Notes under the pieces: generated by a model
Told to the model about the DNA's origin: nothing
What the model saw: only the letters and a program-made list of their open reading frames with translations
The model's database searches: none
Program-made: the position numbers and the translations under genes
From: Fragum whitleyi
Lineage: Eukaryota > Mollusca > Bivalvia > Cardiida > Cardiidae
Assembly (NCBI GenBank): GCA_948146395.1
Contig: OX411543.1
Coordinates: 48,088,517-48,152,516, forward strand
DNA: 64,000 nucleotides
Reading direction: 5' to 3'
In this document: piece by piece, positions 55,305-64,000 of the stretch
Numbering within the stretch: the stretch's first letter is position 1
Layout: the number at the start of each line of letters is the position of its first letter

Positions 55305-58226
55305 AGCTGACTTTATTGGACTTGACTTATCACATGATTTCCAAATAAAGTAATGCAAATATGTGATACTAGTAAATTCGTACGCAAGTTTCAATAAATA
55401 TCGTTTAAAACAAAAATCAGCGTGTTAATAATTTACACGAAGTGATAGTTGTGTAATTATTCAACATTATTAATTCTTGATGAAATAAACTGCATGTCTG
55501 TGTCAAGTTGAGATATACAAAATAGGCCGAAGTGTATTGACATCCTGTTCACGTGATATGTGTTATCAGAAAACCCGAAATGGAATTATCTTGTGTTCAT
55601 TTTGCGGTTTTGTTAAATCTAAGTTGGAATTGCTCCGCATTCCAACTTAAAAACCAATCTCGTCACAAGGTCATTTATCTCGTCAAAGTAATACTTGAAT
55701 TTCCTTTTTGGTAAATTGTAGACAGCAATATTTCGAGTATCAGGCGTAAACAAGCCGTAGTCGGGCATTTTTGTCCCAGGAATGATTCTACGTTCAACCC
55801 TAATACTTCTTTTTGTTACTGGTCACCTTTATACAGTAAGCAACCTGCCTTAAAAAGCACTAACTGAGTTCTAAAGAGAAGCAATAATACTGAAATTTAC
55901 TTAAGCAATCACCTCTGCGTCGTGTGTGACCCGTTACATGTTCATGAAAGGAACGCTCCTGGAACTCCATAAAATGAATATTGGAAGAACTGTTTGGATC
56001 CATAACTGTTTGGATCCATTAGAGATTACATTGTACAGCAAAATAAAATAATCAGTGTAGACGCAGAATAAAAGAAGATGCCCAATAGAGCCTGTATCGC
56101 TCCACTGACTTTCAAATATATAAAATATATGTTACACTGGTAATCTCGTCAGCTATGGATTTGTTACAATGGAGTTTGTGAAGAGGCAAAAAGATGAACA
56201 GAAAAACTGATTCAAGTGTTCGCTAAACCTTTCTTAGAAAATCGCATTTAAAACATTTATCGCTCATTCTCAATAAGTTGGTACGTTCATGAGGTAAATT
56301 ATCTAAAAATCGACCATCTCAAATCGATACAAATTATCTTACGCATTAAATACTCAATTTAGGTTAAAGTAACGCATGTAACATTACGAAAATAAGAAAT
56401 ACGAGGGTTATCAAAGAAATAGTGAGACTGGTTCTATATTTCGAAAACTAATGAAGATATCAGAAAGAAATTTTACATGCGAGTGTATTGATTTCTTCTT
56501 CATTTATTTTTTATATCACCCAGTATGATGCAATGACGTTGTGTTGATGGCGTCACAAAGAATGAGGTCATGACGTTAATCACGGCAAGATGAATATCAG
56601 AATTACAGAAATGTTGCATGTTTAAGTGGTTAATTTAGAAAAAATGGAAGATGGAAACTCTGTTTTGCAATGAATATCATGATACAGGGATAGAGAACTT
56701 TCACACTGTACCTTATTTCCACTGATTGCTTTTTTCGCCAGTAGCAAAACTGAATTTTAGCAAAGAAAAACTCCTTTTTGCATTATTTTCACCCTGAAGA
56801 TGTTATTTGTCAAAGAAAATATTTGCATTTTGAATTTTTATCAAAATTATTTTGTTAAAGATTCCGTCTTGTAATTTTAAGAAAGGCATATAATGCAAAA
56901 TCTGTTGTCAAAACTTACAAGTACATGTTTGTAGAATTGCATGTGGATACCCTCACATTTTCCAGAACGACTTTGTCTGAAAACAGGTAGGTATTCGTCA
57001 TGGAAATGGACGTCATTTCTTTTGAAATTTGTACCACATAGATACAATATCAGAAAACATTTATAAATTTTACTTAAGTGAAAAAACAGCACCAGATAGT
57101 TTAACTTTAAGTTTTTCAAACATTCAAATATCAAGGGGCGAACATGGTCATTACGACATATTGCACCTCTTCCTGTTGCCTAGCAACAATAGTTCCATAC
57201 AATACATGAGGGTAGGGGTCTGCCAAACATTGAAGGAGGTGTTACACTAAACCACAGTGAAACAATAATCTCATATCTACTACCTAGTTTGGAATTATAG
57301 CATAAGTCTCTCCCTTTTTATTGGATGGCACATGTATATACGAGTGTTGCCCCAGGAATTCGTGAACTTTTGCGATAACTTTTATATAAAACGTCTGATG
57401 AAGCTGAAAAATACAACTAATGTGGATTAATCGTTTTCCTCCATTTTGTGTAATTAGATAGGGCTATGTACAATTCTCGCGAAGCTGAGATTTAAAATGT
57501 AACACTAGTAAAAGTGTGTCGGCGCACGGTATCAATGTCGTTTTATAAAACATAAATCGTCGTTTCGAAACTAAATCACTTCTTATCGAAGTTGTGTCCT
57601 TATCGACTCTGTAGACTTGTTACGAAGAAAGAACCTTTGTCAAAACACATAAGATGGCGAAAGTGTTTCTATTTGTCTTTGAGGCCTTTATACCTATCAT
57701 GTACTGACGCGTCTTATGATCAAGTCATATACAACTATATACTGCTGATTTACTTATTCTTAAATTCTGTTTATCCAATTAGGCGTTGTGATTGACGTCA
57801 GTCGAAATGTCTTTTATTCCATTTTCGACGCTGCTCGCATTGTTTCTCGACCTTTTTCCCTAATGTCCCTAACCAGTTTCAATTTTATACCTCTTTTATC
57901 CGTTATAATTGAGTGGGTACAACACCCAGTTATAGTATTCCCTCATTTTGAATAATCATATGGTTTGTATTTGTCTTATTTAGCGATCCAGACCATTTTA
58001 TGAACGATTTTGTGCGCCAAGCGTCACGTTAAAGTCGCCATTTTCACGTCATTTGACTTGCACTTTAACATAACAAAACTTCACAACTACGCACTACGTG
58101 ATGCCAATTGCATGAAAATACACATGTGTGAACTCCGAAACTGACTGCTTTCAACTATGTTTTTTTACATCAAACCTCTCGTGAAATTCGAAATACACGA
58201 CTCTCAAATATCTACCATATAAGTAA
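55305..58226. other. Intergenic, no gene seen
   Basis: No recognisable gene. Open frames of up to 85 codons at 56,877-57,250 overlap on both strands and show no known motif. Confidence 0.5.
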
Positions 58227-59396
58227 TTAATTTGGAGTGCACCGACCACCCCTACTGAGCGAGTCTTTATAGCTGTATTTCTGACATGAATTTACTAAAA
58301 TAGTAAAACCTTTATCAATTTGTTGCAAATTAACATGTGATGTCAATTCGAGAGTTTTATTTAAATCAGACGCTAGAGTTTTGAATAATCGAAAAAAATC
58401 ACGAATTTCTGGGACGACCCTTGTACAAAAATCAATAAATTCAATTTTCCTTAAATGAAACCATGCCTTAAGGTTGGATGATGCAGTTTCATGGGGGATA
58501 TCCAAATAACCGCGAAAAGATGTATGTTTTAGACCATAAATATGCACACATATAGTGAAAAATTCAACACAGCTTTCCATGCATATTTTGGAAATATGAA
58601 CATTTTTCCGTAGGTGGACATGTTTTTGAAAATATCAAAGATAACTGTTTATTACGCCGACCAATCACAACATTGATGTGCTAAATCAACATGTAATAAT
58701 AGTTTTAGACATGGAGAACGTCAAGATATAATATGATTTCTAGTAAGAGCAAAACTAACTTACAGATCGAGGTTCGACTTTGAATGCTCCTCAAGGGTAA
58801 AAGTGAACTTTTTTCTTTGGAAGCAAAATAGCAAGGACGTAGATTAAATAAAATTGAAATACATTTTTAGAAAAAGAGATCAACTAAAGTACAGCTAAAA
58901 TAAACAAAGAAAAGTATATATATCCAGGCATTTTTGGTCAATTTCAGTGGTTTGAAGTACGGTACCCTCCTTAATTTAATTCAGTCAGTTGATTTGGTCA
59001 AGACATTGTTATATGCCTTAATATCCTAGGCAACAAGAGAAAAGTCTTTGTAACTCTGATACACTAGGTAACGCGAATGGTGGATCGATGGTGTCTGTTT
59101 CTGGGTGTTTTTTTTTTATCAAGTTCAGTTTACATCACTAAAACACAAAAAGGGGGGTGGAGATTCGGGATTGTTTTATCAATATCCCAATTCGTTCTGC
59201 CTTAACCTCCTTATTTGTTTATAACCTAAAGACAATGGCCAATCCAGTGTACTGCCTAACACTGGAATGCAGTAATGAACAAGCACAGACAGTAGAAGAA
59301 CAAAAAATTGCGTTTGTTTGTTAAATGAATAAAAAGATAAAAAAAAATGTGCATTAAAATGTCCTATACTCTACATCTCAACATGTCTTGATTTGT
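58227..59396. other. Intergenic with one unrecognised minus frame
   Basis: A 117-codon minus-strand frame (58,227-58,580) lies about 1 kb downstream of the GPCR. It shows no motif that I know, no splice pattern that fits and no neighbour support. The rest is empty. Confidence 0.4.
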
Positions 59397-59552
59397 TTGT
59401 ATGAATGGAATATTACGTCGCTTTCAACATTCTTTCATTTATATCGCGGCGTCTGGAGCACCTCACTTTGGATTCCTGGTATTTCTCACACGTTTACTAC
59501 CATTAAACCCTTTCATAGCCTCCAGTTGGTATTCCACATTGGTCTATGATTT
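59397..59552 (-). mobile_element. SINE family A, 5'-truncated, fused to the GPCR 3' end
   Basis: On the minus strand homology to the SINE body starts at about AATCATAGACC (59,540-59,552). It continues through 'aatgtggaataccaactggaggctatgaaagggt' and 'aggaatccaaagtgagg' to the tail AATGTTGAAAGCGACGTAAT, then CATTCATACAAACAA. The copy at 50,486 has AATCGTAGACC at the same place. The 5' two-thirds of the head is absent. Confidence 0.85.
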
Positions 59553-60545
59553 GAACATATCTTGAATACTTCGGCGAAATTGTTCCGAAAATAAAGCATA
59601 AATAAAAGGATTCAATGAGTTATTAATATATAACATCAGCATACCAACATCACGAAGCATTACAGAAAAGTGTTTCGACGGATATTTGTAGTTAGATTTT
59701 CCAAGGATGTCGTAAACGAATTTGGGCAGTGGAAATACAAACGCACATAAAATCACTATCAAAATAACTTTGGTCATTCTTTGTCTTTGTCTTTTAGTTT
59801 CGTCACTTTCTTCGAAACGCGAGGACCGACGAAACATCCGGACTTTTATCACATGTAGAACACACGTTATGACTCCGGGGACGAGGTAGGCTAACATCCA
59901 AAGGACAAACATTCTCTCTGGAGTATCAGCTTTTTCTTGACCTTTTACCAAGTTATCTAAATATCTTCCCATAAATACAGTCAAATTGATTACCCAGATA
60001 ACAACTGACGATACAATCACTTTCTTGGTCGTCAAGTAAATGTGTGCTTTTAAGGGGTAGACAAGCATCACGAATCTCACAATGGCCAACAAGCTTAAAT
60101 GTCCGTTAGCCGCAAACCAACAAGTCCCAGTTATCAAGAGATATACCGATCCTTTAAGCTGGAGTGGAGGCCTCGGACATTGTGTTAAACTTTTGATGAG
60201 TATTTCAAGAGCGAGGGCAAGTTCTGATGACACAAACAAAGCATCGCTTATAGCAAGACAGGCAATTACGACAAAAGTTGGTTTTCGCAGCTTTTTGTCA
60301 ACAATAACTCTTGTAATGACGACAATGTTAGCCAATATACCAATAATGTGGATTAACTCAACAACCTTGAGAACACAGTTAGTGGTACAGACGTAACACG
60401 GCGCTGGTGGTCCTCGTTTTGGTCGTGGTGGTCTTGGTTTGGCGGTATCATTACAAAGTAGAATGTCAGACATTGATTCAGCCAGAGTACGATTACACGT
60501 CTCTAGAATATTTCTAGTCACATTTGCACGTTTATCTTTTTCCAT
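59544..60545 (-). CDS. Class A (rhodopsin-like) GPCR, single exon, 333 aa
   Basis: A seven-transmembrane receptor for the plasma membrane that signals through G proteins. The ligand is unknown. The N-terminus (1-60) has three N-glycosylation sequons (N8, N18, N32) and five Cys. TM1 has N73 (A-N-I-V-V), TM2 has LAISD with D101, and TM3 starts after C123. The DRY motif reads V156-R157-F158. TM4 has W184, TM5 P223 and TM6 P272. TM6 lacks the CWxP Trp (AFVFP). TM7 has NPFIY (312-316) followed by a short helix 8 (EQFRRSIQDMF). The second extracellular loop has no Cys, so the usual C3.25 disulfide cannot form there. The ATG has a good context (GAAATGG) and an in-frame TGA lies 9 bases upstream. The last residues and stop come from SINE sequence. 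It could be a neuropeptide-type or orphan receptor. Confidence 0.9.
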   Translation of the reverse strand: MEKDKRANVTRNILETCNRTLAESMSDILLCNDTAKPRPPRPKRGPPAPCYVCTTNCVLKVVELIHIIGILANIVVITRVIVDKKLRKPTFVVIACLAISDALFVSSELALALEILIKSLTQCPRPPLQLKGSVYLLITGTCWFAANGHLSLLAIVRFVMLVYPLKAHIYLTTKKVIVSSVVIWVINLTVFMGRYLDNLVKGQEKADTPERMFVLWMLAYLVPGVITCVLHVIKVRMFRRSSRFEESDETKRQRQRMTKVILIVILCAFVFPLPKFVYDILGKSNYKYPSKHFSVMLRDVGMLMLYINNSLNPFIYALFSEQFRRSIQDMFKS

Positions 60546-60651
60546 TTCTAATCAAATGGTGTCTCTGAATACAGGAAAAAGTCCTTAGCAAATTTTTCGC
60601 GTGTGTCGCAAGTGAAACGTTTGTCAAGAAACTTTTTGTGGGCTTTCAAAT

Positions 60652-60666
60652 CCTGAAAAGAAAAAA
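60652..60666 (-). promoter_or_regulatory. Candidate 3' splice site in the GPCR 5' UTR
   Basis: On the minus strand a run TTTTTTCTTTTCAG ends at 60,653, followed by GATTTGAAAG. It is about 105 bases before the ATG. It suggests a 5' UTR intron with an upstream non-coding exon. The donor was not identified. Confidence 0.45.
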
Positions 60667-61354
60667 GTAGGATAAAAATGGTGACCTGATAAAGCATACA
60701 ATCAATCTATTTACAAAAGACTCGTATGATAAATGCGATATAGATATTGACCTCTAGTAAATTAAGGTAGTCTGGTAAAATAAAGGGTTTATTTGCTATC
60801 GATATCTTGACCCTTACCATACCATATATTGACTGACATGGCAAAGAAGCTTGTTCTATTTGCATTATAGTTAGTTAAATAACAAAAAGAAGATATTGTT
60901 CACCTTTCTTAAACTATCACAAAGACGGTATCGCAATACCATTGCAGGTATAATTAGAGGATATTGAATGATTGGTCATTGAATATCGAATTTATTAAGG
61001 AAGTCCGTTCCCCGGTTTTTGCATTTTCCGCCATTTAAAAAAACGACTGCGTTTGTGTGGTCGTTATAAGACTATGAATCCAAATTCTATCGATTCAAGT
61101 TATTCCGCGAAACATATAAAGTCGTTTGCGAAATGACACAAGCAATTGCAATATATGGTCTTTTTTACAATAAAAAATATAACATAAGTAATTACCGCTT
61201 GACGTCGTTTTTGCGCCATTCAACACACACGGACCTTATTTGTACATAACTACGCGAGTGTCAATTTTTAGGAACTAATTACGAATTTATCAATTGTTCG
61301 GAAATTGTATTTACAATGACGTCAAAAATTTCTTCCGTAAATTGCTTAATGTAA
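60667..61354. other. Upstream of the GPCR; short repeat
   Basis: No gene is recognised. 61,030-61,095 repeats the 70-bp segment at 11,937-12,010. Confidence 0.5.
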
Positions 61355-61470
61355 ATCATAGTAAGTACCATCGTAAAATTGGTTCCTATCTAATTCAAAG
61401 CCATTCCAAAGCCCTGGCTCAGCTCTTTAACTCTAGTTGTTCCCATCAGCTTTCGTGCATTCCAGTTGGG
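61355..61470 (+). repeat. MITE family 1 fragment
   Basis: 'agtaccatcgtaaaattggttcc', 'attcaaagccattccaaagc' and 'ggctcagctctttaactc'. It is a decayed left part. Confidence 0.5.
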
Positions 61471-61662
61471 TGAAAAATTGTTTTAATTTCTCAATGAAAT
61501 TTATTTTGCTTACGCAGCTATTTCCTAAGCTTGCGCAAAAGTAGTTCCATAAGAAAACTGATGCATTTTTGAAATCTTTTCATTTTTTTACTTCATGGTA
61601 TCAAATTATAAGTTATAAAAAGATGATTTGCTGATTTCATGAAGGTATGAAACTAAAAACCT

Positions 61663-62482
61663 AACAAGAGCCATGTCGGACATGTCCATCCCCCGCCGAG
61701 AAAGCTTGATAGTAAACTGAAGCCTAATAGATTAAGGATTGAGGAAATTACCCCCCTACAAAAACTAAGTCTTTAAAATAACAAAGGGCAATAACTCCAA
61801 ATTTATGCAAGCCAGAGTTATAGTTCTTGTGCACTGCACTTCTCTTCCATGAGATCTATCCACCCATAAAGTTTCAAGTTGATAGCTTTAATACTTTAGT
61901 AGATATGCTCCGGACAAAATCTAAGTCTTTAAAATAACAAAGGGTAATAACTCCAAAATTATGCAAGCAAGAGTTATAGTTCTTGTGTACTGCACTTCTC
62001 TTCCATGAGATCTATCCACCCATAAAGTTTCAAGTTGATAGCTTCAATACTTTAGGACATGTGCTCCTGACAAAATCTAAATCTTAAAAATAACAAAGGG
62101 CAATAACTCCAAAATTTTGCAAGCAAGAGTTGTAGTTCTTGTGCTCTACACTTCTCTTCCATGAGATCTATCTACCCATAAAGTTTCAAGTTGATAGCTA
62201 TTATACTTTAGTAGATATACTCCGGACAAAATCTAAGTCTTAAAAATAACAAAGGGCAATAACTCCAATATTATGCAAGCAAGAGTTGTAGTTCTTGTAC
62301 ACTTCATTTTTCCTCTATGAGATCTATCCACCCATTAAGTTTGAAGTTGATAGCCATTAAACTTTAGGAGATATGCTCCGGACAAGTTTAGTGACGGAAC
62401 CTCGGAATGACGGGGTGACGGGATGACGGAATGAAGGACGGAGACTATTACTATATCCCCTCGCCGAAAACGGCGGGGGATG
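61663..62482 (+). repeat. Tandem-module repeat R2 array
   Basis: It begins AACAAGAGCCATGTCGGACA. Four modules of 154-157 bases follow (AAATCTAAGTCTTTAAAATA at about 61,760, 61,917, 62,074 and 62,228). Each has AACAAAGGGCAATAACTCCA, TGCACTTCTCTTCCATGAGA and CCACCCATAAAGTTTCAAG. The tail 'gacaagtttagtgacggaacctcgg' to 'cggcgggggat' repeats at 53,545-53,662. The modules are very similar to each other, so amplification was fairly recent. Confidence 0.9.
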
Positions 62483-62655
62483 ATAAAACTCACGAATGAA
62501 TCCCATTTGCCTATTCATACAGTGTGATTGGGTTTTAAATTTCATGCCTCCATGTAATCAACAAATACTATCTTCATCTCTTAACAGTTACTCACAATAA
62601 GAATAAGGGAGATTATGTTTCCTTTTCTTAAGCTGTCGCAAAGGCGGTGTTACAT

Positions 62656-62820
62656 TTAAGGTAGTGGACCCGTAATAGTTACGCAACATTTTGGACCACA
62701 AATTCTTTCACAATATTAACCAAGGTTTCCTAATGAAAATCATTAGGAAACCTCGGTTAACATCGTTAAAGTTCATTACCTCTGAGACATTGCAAAACTA
62801 TTACGGTTCCACTACCTTAA
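62656..62820. repeat. TTAAGGTAGTGG palindromic MITE, copy 2, with TTACAT duplication
   Basis: 165 bp with TTAAGGTAGTGGACCCGTAA at the left and 'ttacggttccactaccttaa' at the right. An inner hairpin AACCAAGGTTTCCTAATGA / TCATTAGGAAACCTCGGTT lies at 62,718-62,757. The flanks are TTACAT on both sides (62,650-62,655 and 62,821-62,826). This fits a 6-bp target duplication, but could be chance. Confidence 0.8.
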
Positions 62821-62826
62821 TTACAT

Positions 62827-63092
62827 CGCGATTTCACAGACATAATTCAAATTGTAGGCGTCAAATAGGTTCTAGAAGAAATAAGGAGCTATCTATAGAA
62901 CTTGTATGCATATTTTATTAAAGGGAGGTAATCTATTTCGCTAATTTTTGTTCAATTTGAACGAAATTTGCGATATTGGATTACCTTCCGTTAAATTCAC
63001 TCAAAACTCTCTCCACACACTCATTCAATTTCATTCCTAAACCATTCCAAAATCATTCACCATGTCAATTTTATTATGTAACTAACTGTACA
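62827..63092 (+). repeat. MITE family 1, right two-thirds
   Basis: It continues directly from the TTACAT flank into 'cgcgatttcacagacataattc', the central hairpin (62,922-62,992) and the right TIR 'atgtaactaactgta'. The left third is missing. Confidence 0.8.
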
Positions 63093-63269
63093 AAGTCATT
63101 AGTACAGTCAAAGTTTCGTCAAATTACCGTCTTGACGGGTTTTTGTACCATAAAACATATTCGCACCTTATTTGAGTATAACCACTCAAATGTTCATTTT
63201 ATAAGAACTAATTACCTATACCTAAATGGTTCGATAATTGTAAAAGACGTCAGAAATCTCCTTTGAAAC

Positions 63270-63650
63270 TCATATTGCCCAAAACCATTCCAAACCACCC
63301 GTTCAGCTCTCATACCAATCATTTTAACACTCACTCACAACTATTTAAAATCGCTTCGAAATCGTCCAAACACGCTTTGAAATCCTTCAAAGCGATCAAC
63401 GTTTCGTTCAAATTGAGCCCGTGATTTCGCGATTTTATTAGCTGGTGTTTACACTAAGAAAAATATACGTTGATTCTTTTTAGGAGGATAATAATATATC
63501 GCTCAATTGCCCTTTTGATCGAATAAGCGACATTATATTAAGTCCCTGTAGGTTTATTTTAAGTCGTCCCTCCCTCTCATTATTTTTCATTCAGAAATCA
63601 TTTCAAATCTCGTTCACATTGTTAATTCTATGATGTTATAAACTGTTCGT
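63270..63650 (+). repeat. MITE family 1 copy (divergent)
   Basis: 'caaaaccattccaaaccaccc', 'atcgctcaattgcccttttgatcgaat' in the hairpin, 'aatcatttcaaatctcgttcac' and a right end 'ctatgatgttataaactgt'. Confidence 0.65.
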
Positions 63651-63926
63651 AATTTGAACCATTCAAGGCACCAATAGGCATGCAATTGTGACTAAAACGA
63701 TTGATCTTTTGAGTTTCTTTTTTCTTTAGTTTTTATTTATTTAGTTTTATCTGTGCTATGTCAATGGTTGTAAAAAGTTGTTAAGTCTTTTCCTCGAATA
63801 AAATTATATTAGAGGCAAAATTTGGCTAAATTGTGCATCATTCGCTGTCGGAAAGTAATACATATATGTCTATGTCTATTCCCGCGTGCACAGAGTACAG
63901 GTGCATTTGTAATTGATAAAAAGGCT

Positions 63927-64000
63927 AGTAACATCACGAAATTGACATTCAATTCGATCAAAACTATTCTTAATCACTCACTTATTGCTCCATTCATTCA
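63927..64000 (+). repeat. MITE family 1, start of a copy cut by the window end
   Basis: 'ctagtaacatcacgaaattgacattcaattcgatcaaaac' leads into the family body. The window stops after ~74 bases. Confidence 0.75.

Noticed and set aside
58227..58580. 117-codon minus frame as a second host gene
   Set aside because: No recognisable domain, no splice context and no supporting neighbours. It is kept only as a note in the intergenic entry.
60082..60396. 104-codon plus frame
   Set aside because: It is antisense to the receptor CDS and has no motif.
1..64000. CRISPR array or bacterial-type operon
   Set aside because: No spaced identical short repeats and no bacterial gene layout. The tandem arrays here have modules of 100-157 bases that diverge throughout.

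Overview
This is an animal (metazoan) window and almost certainly molluscan, most likely a bivalve. The evidence is its mix of repeats: V-SINE-like tRNA-derived SINEs ending in a 'GCGTTAAAC' tail, tandem modules of the 'gtgaccttgacctttgacc' type, modules that end in a GC-rich '...cggcgggggat' tail, and many TA-flanked miniature inverted-repeat elements. The sequence is AT-rich, introns and repeats dominate, and there is no bacterial gene organisation. The species assignment is an inference from repeat style, not from a marker gene.

Only one gene looks intact and host-encoded: a single-exon class A (rhodopsin-like) G-protein-coupled receptor on the minus strand at 59,544-60,545. Its last codons and its stop lie in a 5'-truncated SINE. 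A candidate 3' splice site about 105 bases upstream of its ATG suggests a separate 5' non-coding exon.

The other protein-coding signal is mobile-element debris. At 45,324-49,875 there is a decayed LTR retrotransposon with a 458-bp 5' LTR, a primer-binding site and a gag with a long coiled coil. It is followed by a protease remnant lacking the catalytic motif, then an integrase that lies BEFORE the reverse transcriptase. This is the unusual pol order of Gmr1-like Ty3/gypsy elements. It is truncated inside the reverse transcriptase region and has no RNase H or 3' LTR. Two LINE C-terminal remnants lie on the minus strand (13,222-13,725 and 19,300-20,520). A Tc1/mariner transposase pseudogene lies at 42,500-43,410. 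A badly decayed copy of a widespread animal repetitive ORF with a PIN-like 'DDT-VF' motif lies at 34,370-36,345.

The rest is a dense layer of non-autonomous elements. At least twelve copies or fragments belong to one ~430-bp TA-flanked MITE family (TIR begins CAGTTAGT). There are four copies of a second MITE (TIR begins GTGACCCGTC), two copies of a third (GTGACATTTCCAAC), two of a TTAAGGTAGTGG palindrome and four of a ~280-bp foldback repeat. There is a 1.67-kb element with a perfect 23-bp TIR and TTA target duplication (27,089-28,757), a 1.42-kb element with a 16-bp TIR (2,420-3,839), a 590-bp TIR element (30,036-30,625), and several large tandem-module arrays (7,724-9,229; 36,640-37,525; 53,740-54,450; 61,663-62,482). 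Several elements are nested, and two nestings have clean target-site duplications that date the order of insertion. Long stretches (for example 4,346-6,040, 15,917-17,590, 40,540-41,885, 55,305-58,200) hold nothing I can recognise.
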